A DNA stretch of 64,000 bases. Source: Amyelois transitella (lineage: Eukaryota; Arthropoda; Insecta; Lepidoptera; Pyralidae). The position numbers were made by a program, and so were the translations under genes. Numbering within the stretch: position 1 is the stretch's first letter; each line of letters opens with the position of its first letter. Below the pieces are notes generated by a model. It was not told the DNA's origin and searched no databases. It saw nothing but the letters and a program-made list of their open reading frames with translations. Where the stretch lies: contig NC_083508.1 of assembly GCF_032362555.1 (NCBI RefSeq), positions 5,237,001 to 5,301,000 on the forward strand. The letters are read 5' to 3'. Shown one piece after another: positions 23,501 to 35,200 of this stretch.

Positions 23501-26309
23501 TCTCTTTTGTGTGCTTTTAAATGTATTTGCTCCAGCAAAATTTTTTTGGGAATCAAAGAAAAAGAAATTGATAAGGCATAGAAGATGAATAAAATGCTTT
23601 CAATCCTTCATTCATATTATCACGTTTATTTCCTTTGCGGGAAACACAGAGCCAGCAATCTTGAAAGATTGATAGGTCACATTCAGCTGTTAAGCTAATT
23701 GATAGAATTAAGATTCAAATAGTGACAGGTTGCTAGCCAAACGCCAAAGAGAAGAATCCCAAGTTCATAAACCTTTTCCTTAGTAGCCTTTTACGACATT
23801 CATGGGAGAGATGAAGAAGTGGTCTTATTCTCTTTTATATTGCCGGCAACCACACGGCACGATAATAAAATGCTTATTCGTTTTAATTATTTTTACAGAT
23901 TGTCAAGGCCTCTGTCACCAATAATTCTTGACGAAGAAAAAGATACAATTGACAGTGGACACATATTAAACAATGATGAACCATATGTAAATGGTTCAAC
24001 ACAAAGTGAGGAGTTGACTCCAAAAGAAACAGGGAACATGCTGGAGGAAAAAGATAGAGTAAGCAGACAAAGTTTTGATGAGACCATACTCAGTGACGTG
24101 GTGGACAGGCAGGACTTGGGTGACCAGGGTAGGGAGAAATGTCATAGTATCGGGGAGAAATATAAGACTCAAAAAATCGTAACAGAAGCGCAACAAAGTC
24201 CCACAATGGCAAGAGACATGAGTGTGGATGGCCTTTACAATTTAACGCGGCAGATTGACCAGACGGAATGCGGGTTACCTTTTCCATTATTTGAGGACGG
24301 TTATCTCTGCTTACCCTATCTGTCATTGCAGTATCTCGATCTATTGTCAGATTCAGCCGTACAAGGATTCGTAGTTGGAGCATCGAATGTTTTATTTAAA
24401 CAGAAGAGACAGTTGTTCGATGTTTTAGTAGAGTTAAACGAGATGAGGATAGAAACTTCAGACTTGATGTTGAGGAGACAGCTGGCCCTGGGGACTGAGG
24501 ACCTTCGTTTCGCGGACCACGTGGTGCGTCACGGTGCTACGCAGGGAGATGAGTGGATAAGGGAACAGTTTTCCAGTTACTTAATTTACCTTCTAAGGAC
24601 TTCATTACTGCCAGGTAAATACCGTATCTGTGTGTCAGTATCATTTTGCTTGCTACCTAGTTAATACATAGGTACACATCATCAATGTCCATTCAAATCC
24701 AAAATTTTTATTCACTATTATTGAGTAATTGCAAACATCACACATTTTGGTTTCACAACATTGATTGTTGTCCAATTAATTACTTGAAACTAAGTTTACT
24801 GCCATGCCGTGTGGTTTACCAGCAGTTTAGAATAGAACCATTCAATCTTTCCCATGGGTGTCGTTAAAGGTGACTAAAGGAAAGGTTTATAAAGTTGGGA
24901 TGGGCTAGCAAACTGTCACTATTCGAATCTTAATTCCATCATGAAGCAATACAGCTGGACGTGGCCTTTTCAATCTTCTTAAAACTGTTGGCTCTGTCTA
25001 TCCCGCAAGGGATATGGACGTAACTATATGTATGTTTGTAAGTTTACTGTCGCCATCCAAAGCGTCAGTGCAGAAGAAGTAGTAACAAACTGCACTGCAG
25101 CATTTTCTTTAATAACTACCCAATTACCAATCTTAGAATTAGAATTGAAAAAAAAACAATGTGTACGAAAGAATATTTTGCTATGATTAATTAATTTAAT
25201 TGAATATTAAATAAGTAATATAATTTTAAATGGAATGTCAAATTTTAATAAATTGATGTATGTAATCAAAATTCGGTACTCTCACCGAATTTTGATTTTA
25301 ACCAACTATAAATCTTAACGAGGTTCCTGAGCTAAGCTCAACCCTGATGTTCGAAAATGGATCTAAAAGTATTACAATCCAGCACACAATCCTCAAGTAA
25401 AAAAAAACATAAACTATACTAGATCACACTTTTTAGCATATTTATTTATTGTTCAACGTTGTTGACAAATTATTCTAAAAACTTTTTTTCAGAGGGTAGT
25501 CGAGAGATGGATTCTTATAATGCTCAGTTTATGTCCGCATTCAAAGCGACGCCGGCGTACCAACAATGGTTGAAGACTACCAACAACGGTGACATTGAGG
25601 CTTTTGCGAACCTAATGCCTGTCCATCCGTTTTCGGGGCAACTTTCAGTGGCTGACATGAAATTGAAATTTGCTCAGTAAGTTTGTTTTTTTTTATTATC
25701 TATCTGTATTTATACAATTCAGATAAGAGGAGAATGTTCTTCTGCATAAAAAAAACGTATTTGTTCATTGAAAGTAATTCAGTAGTTACAACAACCTATC
25801 ACATGTAAATCTCAATTTTACTATTAAGCTGTATAGCTTATCAGTCTTCCTTTGGCTCTGTCTAACCCTGTAAGGGATAAAGACGTGATAACATGTATAT
25901 AAATTGATGATTGATGATTATATGATAAAATTGTTCTGCGAGTATATTTTTTAAATATATAAGTGGTATTCTTTTTGTGAATTTCTAATGACTTCATTAT
26001 TGCAGCACAATGTCAACCACGGAGGGCGGGCGCAAGGTGAGCGCGGCGGTGGCGAGCACCGGGCGCGCCGTGGCCACCACCTCGCGCGCCGTGGGCGGGG
26101 CGCTGTCGCACGCGCGCGGCGCGCTCTCCGGCTGGTGGAGCGCGCTCACCGCGCCCGCCGCCGAGCCCTGCACAGCGACCGACCCCGCCACGGACGCGCG
26201 CGACGACGACGACAACAAGAAACAACTCCCCGCCGCGACGGACCCCGACCCCCCGGACAAATCCATAGAAGACGCCGCGAGCAATGTCGGCAAAATACAA
26301 GTCGTATAG
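20562..26309 (+). CDS. AVL9: AVL9 homologue, late secretory pathway protein
   Basis: AVL9 family proteins (DENN-related) act in Golgi-to-surface export and cell polarity. Seven exons join in phase: 20562-20630, 22282-22479, 22698-22914, 23111-23300, 23899-24614, 25493-25676, 26006-26309. Total 1,878 nt, 625 residues, close to the ~650 of the human protein. Exon 1 ends ...IIVVGFHHKKGCQ, the family's N-terminal signature. Exon 2 has LPALALPDGSHNY and VYGISCFRQI. Exon 3 has SVQKSVCVVCRAPLFGRL and the DFSQ motif. Exon 5 carries the long acidic, poorly conserved middle and the C-terminal core (LPFPLFEDGYLCLPYLSLQ). The last exon is Gly/Ala/Ser-rich then acidic. The start is fixed by the conserved motif. 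Introns hold family A repeats at 23.6, 24.8 and 25.8 kb. It is divergent from RpL30 and tail-to-tail with Kidins220. Confidence 0.92.
21078..21182 (+). repeat. Family A repeat fragment
   Basis: Partial copy in AVL9 intron 1: atgggctagcaacctatcac through gtaagggatattaacgg. Confidence 0.55.
21690..21900 (-). repeat. Family A repeat copy
   Basis: Reverse copy in AVL9 intron 1, from gtcttaaaaagactgaatggcc to ccgggaaccacaggcac. The tagacagagcc end is missing. Confidence 0.7.
22130..22215 (+). mobile_element. LINE 3' end remnant
   Basis: cagttcagtggttttgacgtgaaagatagacaaggcaacacacattcc then ataatattaata; RTE-like end shortly before AVL9 exon 2. Confidence 0.4.
22991..23074 (+). repeat. 42-bp direct tandem duplication in AVL9 intron 3
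   Basis: Two near-identical copies starting ttatctacttacaaagaaaa, ending 36 bp before exon 4. Confidence 0.8.
23622..23862 (-). repeat. Family A repeat, near full length
   Basis: Reverse copy in AVL9 intron 4, ending 36 bp before the exon 5 acceptor. Confidence 0.7.
24806..25025 (+). repeat. Family A repeat, near full length
   Basis: Plus copy in AVL9 intron 5: gccgtgtggtttaccagcag through cgcaagggatatggacgt. Confidence 0.7.
25265..25296 (+). repeat. Perfect 13-bp-stem hairpin in AVL9 intron 5
   Basis: Arms 25265-25277 (atcaaaattcggt) and 25284-25296 with a 6-nt loop. Confidence 0.6.
25793..25892 (+). repeat. Family A repeat fragment
   Basis: 3' part in AVL9 intron 6: caacctatcacatgtaaatctc, then ctctgtctaaccctgtaaggga. 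Confidence 0.5.
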
Positions 26310-28485
26310 TGAGGGTAATAGAGTGCAATATAACTGCACTGTATAATTGTCTTGTGCGATTTGCAATCATTTTAGCGATATCGGCCTCAAATTCGGAAGC
26401 AGGTTGGCTGGCATTATTTTAGGATATCAGTATCAAGCACCATTTGTATACAATACCTCGCGATAGGACTTCAAGGAGTCGGGGAACGTGTGATTGCCGT
26501 AGCTACATTTTAGATAAAACTCATTTTAAATAAAAATTTATAAGCCACTTAAACATGCAAAGAAATAAATCCTTAGTAAAATAGGTATCATAAAAAGGTA
26601 TGAAGAAAACATTTAATTTGGAAAGTGTTTTTTTGTCAAATAACCTATAATCTTCCACTTCTAAACTGATTGTTATGTGTTTAATCCAGTTTGAAATAAC
26701 TTATTTTCAAGTTTTGACCATAATATTTACCATTTCCAAAATTTATAGATACTGAAAATTCTGAAATCCTAATTAATGTTGACTATATTTTTTGTTATTT
26801 TATCTGTGATTTTTATTTTCTCAGAGACATGTCACTAAGACCAAGGGCGTGTATATTTATTTACAAAAAGCACAGGCCACAACTAGAACGTGCGAGACGA
26901 GCTGAACTAGTTTTCTAAGTATTTTTACTATAAATTCTACATGTCAAGTTAAAAGTATGTGAACATATTTCTCCTGTTCACATTTCACAGATAATAGCAG
27001 ATAATAGTTCAGTTGAAACAAATTTAATGAAAATAAATTTGAACATAGCATTCGATGTTAGCTTCTCGCCATTCGCAATGTAGCCTGCTCTTTGTTTTTC
27101 CTTGGTTTAATAATGCACAATAATTTTGTTAATGTTGTGATATTATTAATAAACTGTTGCTATTTCTCTGATAGACCAGTGTTCTACTTTCCTCAAAATT
27201 CTTCATTCAATACTGGCAGTCACATAAGATTTATCAATTGGATAATCTTGCTGCTTTTCATCAATAGTTAATATTTATATGAAATTAAAACATGTGTATC
27301 TTTTAAAATGTAGATGATAATATTATAAGTAATAGACTTTGATACAGTTTGTGATCTCTGAAACGTAGTTTATTGTTGATATTCAAATAGTATATGTTAG
27401 TTCTTGGTGTGTAAAAAGTTAATTATTGAAATAAAATAATAAGATGAATGCTTATTGTCATGTTTTTATGTTATCATTTATTTTTATATTATTTTTTTTA
27501 TTTATTTTAAATATAATGATTCTTTCTTTGGGAAATTCTTTTTTTTTTAATTGAGTCGCACCAATTGTATATAATTGTCTACAGCTAATGTCATATGCGC
27601 ACGTCAGGCTCCATACCTGATAAGTGCCAACTCCAGCAGATTAATGATAATGGTAGGCAAAGCGTCGATTGCTCTTATGGTGAGAAAAACATCGGGAGAA
27701 GACCTGTATGATATTCAGGCAAATTAATGTCAACCTAACTATAATTCAACATGAGTTCCTTGCAGAGTTTGCACAGGTCCAATGGGCGTCACTTTGTGTT
27801 AAACGCACAATTTACTCAATCCAGAATGGTGGTCAGTACATCCTGCAGGCTCCTCTCCAGAGGTGAGCATCCGGGACTAACGCCAGGAGGATAATGATGA
27901 TACTGGTTGGCAAATATGTTAATTCCGGTCTTTAAAGAAGACCTGAAGGAACAGCGATTGATCAGCGTAACTGAATGTTGGGCCTGATTTGTTACTATTG
28001 GCCGAAGGTGACAATCATTTGCATCGGAAATGTGAGATAGAGAGGGTATAAAATTAAAATAAAAGGTCTATTATCGGGAACAAAATATATTGTAATATAC
28101 TTATGATTATAATATCACAATCCTGGATATAGTCATTTTGTTTAAATGCACAATAATCCTTGATGTCTTCTCTGAAATTAAGTACCTATCTACATTTGTT
28201 ACTACAATTTCTGAAGTGATGATTCTACGGTCAGAATTCAAAAAACTTTACTGTAACTCCTACTCCTTATTGTTAAAGTGAAAGCTTGTCAAAAGCGGTT
28301 ACCTAATTATTAGGCGACTTTGTCACACTTCGTCATCATGCCATAAATCGTTCGGATCAAGGAACTTTTACTATATTTATTTAATACGCTTATTTAATAT
28401 TAGCCATGAAACGGGCGCTTTTTCTTAGTGCTCTCGAGTATATCATAACGCGAAAAGATAGATCTTCGGTCGGCACGGGCCGGCT
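26310..28485. other. Convergent intergenic region, 3' UTRs
   Basis: Lies between the AVL9 stop and the Kidins220 stop. AATAAA for AVL9 occurs at 26529-26534, with further candidates near 27,147. On the minus strand AATAAA lies at 28376-28381, about 105 nt after the Kidins220 stop. A LINE-like remnant is at about 27,590-27,900 (gggactaacgccaggaggataatgatgat); a similar taacgccagaaggaagaaga occurs at 16,317. Confidence 0.5.
28376..28381 (-). terminator. Kidins220 distal polyadenylation signal
   Basis: AATAAA on the minus strand downstream of the TGA stop at 28486. Confidence 0.45.
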
Positions 28486-29210
28486 TCACACGGCAGAGTC
28501 GGGTTCGTCCCAGGGCCACGGCGGGCCCGCGTCTAGCGCGTCCTGCCGCCACAGCGCGCGGCCCGCGTCTGACGTGCCGTGCGTCAGCAGCCGCAGGGTG
28601 TAGGGCTCCGCCATGGCCAGCGAGCCGCCGCTGTCGTGCCGCGCCAGCCCCGCGCCGCGCTTGCCGGCCGGCAGCAGGTCAAAGTCGGCCGCGCGCGGCG
28701 ACTCCAGCTCCGTGACGTCGGAGCGCGGCGAACCCGAGCCGCCGCTCGCGTCCACGCGCACGCGCGCCTCGCCCGGGGACGCCGGCGACGAGGCCGCGCG
28801 GCCCGGCGCGCCCGGCGGCGACACCAGCGGCGCGGACTCGTCGTCGCTGGGGTCCGAGCGCGGCGGCGTGCGGTCGCGCGACAGCATCTTGTCCTTGAGC
28901 CGCGTGAGGCGCTCGGCGGAGCTGACCTTGCGCAGCATGTCTGTAGTGCGGCGCAGCGAGCGCAGCTTACCGTCGGCGGGGTCCTCCGCCGAGAGCGGCG
29001 CGGCGCCGGGCAGCTCGCCGAGCAGGGAGGCGGGGCGCGCGCGGCGGCCGGGGCGCGCGGTGAAGGCGAGGCGGCCGTCGTCGTCCGAGTCCTCCTCGTT
29101 CTCGACGTTGAAGGTGACGGCGGGAGGGTCGCGGCGCCGCACGGAGCCGCTCTTGAGGATGGCGTCGCGGCGCGGCGCGGGCGGGCTGGCGGGCGGCGAG
29201 CTCTCCTCGT
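28486..29210 (-). CDS. Kidins220: Kidins220 last exon, PDZ-ligand C-terminus
   Basis: Acceptor cctcgctttcag, phase 1 in. Begins [20 protein letters not shown], then acidic [33 protein letters not shown] and [10 protein letters not shown], and ends [10 protein letters not shown]. The last four residues fit a class I PDZ ligand (S-x-hydrophobic); vertebrate Kidins220 also ends in one. Very GC-rich. Confidence 0.88.
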
Positions 29211-32200
29211 CTGAAAGCGAGGCACGGGTGAGGCGCGGTCGCCAGATATCCTATCGATGCGCTTAAGGAGGGGGTGGAGGGGAAGGGAGGAGGGAATTCA
29301 CCTGAAGTCGGGGTTGAGACCGCAGCGCACCGCCGTTACCTACACGGGAGATCGTGTGCCTGAATGGACTGAAATCAAACAACTAGTAATTTTTGTATAT
29401 TTATTACGCCACATTGGAGTATAAACTTTAAATAATACGCGGAATGACAAATGAAGTATCGGCAAAAACTTCCAATAGTTTTTTGTCTAAATGGTATTTA
29501 GTCTAAATATAAAATTATCACACTGCTTGGAATATTTGTCCACGACGAGTAAAAGACGAACTTCTATACATTTTAGACCTTAATAGGCCTCCTGGGTAAA
29601 CATGAATAAATTTAATATGTCCTACCAACTTATCTGCTTTTTTTAAGTAGAAATATCATCAAATTGTACTTTAAGTTTTATGGAAAATAAATATCATTAT
29701 TATATTGAATTAAAATACATTGAATCTTGAATGTCTTCTGATAAAATACCTTTGTTTCCTGTCATATTTCCATTAATTAATACAATCAATGATATGATCA
29801 TTTATTAACAATGGTAAAATAAAATATCTATCTAATAGAACTGTATATAAATGGAACTTTACTCATACTTAACCTTCCCGAGATTAATATTATATTTATG
29901 AAAATATTAAAATTTAGCTATAAAAAATTCAAAACTTTTACATAGCGCTCTGATATGCAATAGGTAAAGTTCCGTAAATTATTTAAAGTAGGTATATAAT
30001 AATATGAATTTTTACTTCTCCCTATTTGATTATAACTTTTGCAATGATGGCACTTTATTGGCAGCTGTTTTAAATAAATTCGTCGGTATAAAACAAATAA
30101 GTACATTCTATTATAAAAATAAATGGAATGCTCCATATTGACTACTAGCGCTTAGTTGGAAGCTGCCTTTGGCTAGCCTCGACATATACATGGTGACTTT
30201 TAATTCAACTGCATAAATTTAACTGTTAAGTGTACTCATCTAAAGGATATTAAAAACGTTAAAAGAAAAATATCGGTTCATATTTCAGAAAGTACGAAAA
30301 AAATAAAAGTAACAAAATCCACGATCCTAAATACGTCATATCACCCCGGGCGGCGGAAAAGCGACGCGTAAGATTCAGAGGTCAACGATACAATAGGCTA
30401 TTTGACTGTATTAAAAATATACATTTCTTTTATGTCATCAGTCTTAATATTACTTTTTTGGAGCGATTTGTAATAACGCGAGATAAAAATATTGCATTAT
30501 TTATACAAAATCCGTCTCAGAAAATTAGGTTTTTATATGCGGCTGTCACGTGACTAAAAACGAACGTGATTGGCTATTTCTATTATGACGTCAATTATCC
30601 ATAAACAGACTGTGGATCGTACCGTTCCTTAGTGTTCGCTATTATTTTTCAAGATTTTATAAGTGTTTGATCGCTCAGGATTACTCAGATAAAATAGGTA
30701 TTTAATAATGGAAACCAATTCCGCGAAAGCTGACAGTCGAAACCTACCAAAAGTGGACGCAATAATGGTTGGCAGAAGAAATCTGGATTGTCTTCTTCAA
30801 AGACAATCCAGATTTCTATGCTGCCGAACTGAGGAATGTGAAAACATCAATGTATCTAAGTATATCTTGGTAACCACTGATCTTAGATCATGATCTGAAA
30901 CCACTTCTTGCGAATATTCAAATCCATCGGCATAGAAAAAAACAGTTTCGTAGGAGATTTTATTGTTGTATTAGTGCATTGAGGCACTGCACAACATTTA
31001 TAGGAACTCATTTTAATAATTTTTACACATATGACGTGACACAAGTTAAATAAAACAAGAGAAAATCAAAACTTTTCGAAACACCAACAAGCTTTGTATG
31101 ATATTTACACGAAATTTGTCACTGCATACCATGGCCGCCATATTGCTAAAAGTCGCGTTTGGGCGGCATATTTGAATATTTCATTTTCTTTTTCGATTTT
31201 TTAATAAAAGAGCTGTAATAAAGGCAGAAAAGTATTTTTGTAGGGCTCCTTATAAACAAATAAATACCCTAAGATAGTTTTTAGAACTTTGTCAAATAGC
31301 CTATTCATTTAGCTGAGCGATCTCGACAACTCTGTATTTTACTTGATCTTGATACTAGAAAAATAATTTATTTTTCAGACATTTATTTACATGTTTAGTT
31401 TTAATTTATTTTTGTAGTATTGGTCTTTAATAAAGCGTGTGACGTAGTTTTTGAGGGTTTTTTAAATGTGAAAATGATGACGTTTAATTTAAATAAAAAT
31501 AGGCTCAAACAGCTCAGAAGCATGGGTGTAGTCTTTGTTTAAAAGGATGCAGTTATTTTAAATGTCACCCTGTATATATATATATATATATATATCTAGC
31601 CTCGACCTAAGATAAAAATAATGGTGTCACAATGTTCAATAATAATATGTATTAATTACTCACACCTCTGACAAGAACAGTCCCAGCTTAGCGCTAGACT
31701 TGTACTTATACTACCTACAAACTAGTGTCTTTTAATAATTGGTGATATGTATCAAAACACAGCTTAAACTCTTAGATGAATACAAACATAGGAACTTTAC
31801 TTGTCCCAACACCCTGTCTTGCAGAAAAATGGAGGTGGTTGGAAAAAGTAACATTTTTACTAGGTAAAGAATACTTTTCTTCTTAATATCTAAACTCTTA
31901 CAAATAGAAAGTCTAAGTACATCTTTTTATAGTAAATACTGACGTAATAATCCAAATTAAAATCAAAATTTTTAATAAGGGATTATATTTATGTATATTC
32001 AGTGCAATGTAATGATACTCGAATGGAAGAAACAACATTTTTAAAAGTTCACTAAAATTTATAAAATACTATCTCCTTGCTGTGTTATTTGATGTGATCC
32101 TTAACAAGTGACAATACATTTTTGGAAAATATGAGATTTATCTCAGATGTAACGAGTACAACTATTCATAAATAATTTCCTTTCATAATAGCCTTCAGCT

Positions 32201-35200
32201 TCCCAAAATTTGACAAATGAATTATACTAGTGTCTTTTATAATTGACAAAAATATTGCCTACGTAGTTGAAAATTTCACAGTAATATAAATAAATATCAA
32301 AATCGTTTAATTTCAAGAAAACCTTTTTTCAACTGAATATGCAAAGAATTAACCGAATAAGTATTTTTGGGCATTTCTAATCTGGAAGGTTAACTTATCA
32401 CTATAAAATTATACCAGATATTTCATGAGACAACGATTAATATTAAATTTAAAAAAAAACGAAAATATAATCGCCTAGTTTGAAGAAACAAATTAATTAA
32501 AAGTAGGGTTCAATCATAGAAAAACATCGTCGCCCAAGTTGAGGACTACATGATCCCGCTGGTCGGAGGTTTCGTTAGGTGTGGGTGCGGGGCGGGCAGG
32601 CGGCGGGGAGGCGGGCGGGGAGGGGGACGGGGGGTGCTCGCGGATGGTGCGCAGGTGCGGCTCACCTGGGGGCGGGGGCTCCGACTGCAGCACGTCCTCC
32701 ATGGCCTCTTCGTTCAGGGTCTGCAGGGCGCCGCAGATCATCTGCTCCTCTAACGTCACCTGTGTAACACAAATGGTCATGGAGACTGGGCGACATAGAA
32801 AATTATACCACCTTCATGTAGTGCATGTGTGGTGCGAAGGAGGATCATCGAGAGTAGAAAGTTTATCTCCTCAGAAAAACTACACGTTAAGTTAAGAAAT
32901 AAAAATATTAAGTTATTCCACAATTGTACGTCAAGTTTGGTAGCTGGGCGACTTTATAATAAAATACAAAATGTAATAGTTTCTACCTACCCCTCCGGTA
33001 AAGAGATGAGAGATTTTTTGTACCAATGTATAGTTTAAATATATGTTTTAGTTTTTTAAAAAGTTAAAAGTAAGTTAAATGTACCTTCTACTTTTATAAG
33101 TATGTTGTTTGAGTGAGAACTTATTTTATCCGCGTTAATTTTGCAACTTTCTACGGAATTCTATAAACTGATATTATACCTGGTTAGGGGAGAAGTTAAT
33201 AGATTTTTTCATGCAATTGTAGTGCCTATGATAAAATATGTGCTTGTGCTAAAAGACACGGTTTCATACGTCAAAGACTATTATTGAGAGGCGCATAAAT
33301 ATATAAATAGCAAAGCATTTAACATCTACATGTAAAATTAAGTCAAGGATATAAAAAAATCTTTTTAAATAGAGATCAACAACTACAATTTACCAATTAG
33401 CAAATTTTTCAAAGGTAAAACATAAATTGGCAAATATTAATTTACAGAGTCCAGACATAAAATACTTGTTCTTCTTTTCTAGCACCTCATACAGAGTAAA
33501 GGCCTTTGAAATTGTCGAATTAAGTTACTTTGAAAGCCAGCGAAATTAAAAATGAAAATACACCTTAATTTAAATTTTTCTAACCGCTATAAGCTGTTTA
33601 TTCTATTCTATCTAGGATTTTTTCATTTGAAAAATATTTTTAAGACTTCCATGCAAAATTCTAATTCCTTTTATTTTGTAAACTACATGTTGCTATAATA
33701 ATCACCTGATATTCCGCGTAAGGCTGTAAAATTTTATTGTGTCAATAATGAAATTAATCATACTTATAACTAGTTATGAGAAGATTTAAATACTATAAAA
33801 AGACAGACTATAACTTTTATAATAGGGATATTTTATTACATCATCAATTTCTTGTACTTAAATATTTGGTACGGTAAAACGATCAGCATAATTATTGTCT
33901 ATGCCACAAAGTTTAAATAATTTCTATGCAATTAGATTTTCTTATATTTTTCTTTTTATCAAATTTAGTTTGTTCGTAAACGCAGAGTAAGTGTTTTATT
34001 TAAGGAAAGGTACCTGTTTCTCCACATTGGAAGGTCTGCTGCGTTGGTGCTCCAGTTGCGCCCTGGGCTTCACGCTATCCGGTTCCGTTTCGGCCGCCTT
34101 GTCTGATATCACTGTGGAAGAAACATTCTTATGATGTTTTATGCTGCATAATTTTGGGTGACATATCTGATTGCGACGTGACCTCAAATGTCAAATTGGG
34201 TAATGTCGACGCGTGCGCAACACAGCGACCAAATTTCTTTCAGTAACCCACAGTTTTTCAATTGTGAGATTGAGAAACTCTGGCAGATTATATCGTGTTG
34301 TGTTGCAAGAACATTCAGTCACTCATGGCTGACATCAAAATTACCTGTAACGGTGGGTGCGCTCGTCGGCATGTTGGCTTCTAATTCCCGGAGATTTGTA
34401 ATAAGCAGCTTGAAAAGCTCCCAATCGCCAAACGGTAGATCCAGAATCTAAAAATAAAGTTTTATAATTTTTTTACTACTTAAATGAATTTATAAGAATA
34501 TGTGGAGTTGATTGACATATAAAAAAAGAGATGAAACTTCTTTTAAAAATATTTTTCTTGTGTGTCTTTTAAAGAATAAATACACGTTCGGACTTTTGCC
34601 TAAATTATAGGGTATTCATTCTCTTGGCTATATCTACACTAATTTTATGTAGAGGTAAAATTGGTAACTTTAATTACATGTAAGGGCTACTCTTCGGCAA
34701 TACTGAACTAATCATGAATTAAAAATATTAAGATTATGTAAAATTTCTTTAAGGCCTTAATATTTATTTTATAAACCATGAATTAAAAATATTAAGATTA
34801 TGTAAAATTTCTTTAAGGCCTTAATATTTATTTTATAAACGTAGAAATGATATTGTTAACTATAGCACGTATACCAGAACACGTACTCTCAAAGCGCAAT
34901 ATGTACCACGGGCGAAGGCCGCTAGTTAAATAATATGATGAAAATTTTCGGAGGATTACAATATATGTATCGCAGACAGGTCACATTTCTTTGCTGCTGC
35001 CGTATACATAGCACGCGCGCGACGCCGTTATAATCTCGCGAAAAGCTATCGCCGTTTTACTTTCTAGTGGTGGGCCGCAGTACTCGTCTATACTAATATT
35101 ATAAAGCTGAAGAGTTTGTTTGTTTAAATGCGCTAATCTCAGGAACTACTAGTTTAAATTCAAAAAAATATTTTTGCGTTGAATATACCATTTATCGAGA

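Larger units (their letters stand above)
29211..32513. other. Last Kidins220 intron
   Basis: 3.3 kb between exon 24 and the last exon in the long isoform. In the isoform stopping at 32514 it would hold the 3' UTR and poly(A) site. Apart from the inverted-repeat element and the TA repeat, it is AT-rich with no coding signal. Confidence 0.5.

Noticed and set aside
26010..26370. Minus-strand and alternate-frame ORFs over the last AVL9 exon
   Set aside because: Overlap the supported AVL9 last exon, which is in phase with six upstream exons.
28579..29266. Long plus-strand and alternate-frame ORFs over the last Kidins220 exon
   Set aside because: Shadows of the GC-rich minus-strand exon, which has the right acceptor, phase and C-terminal motif.
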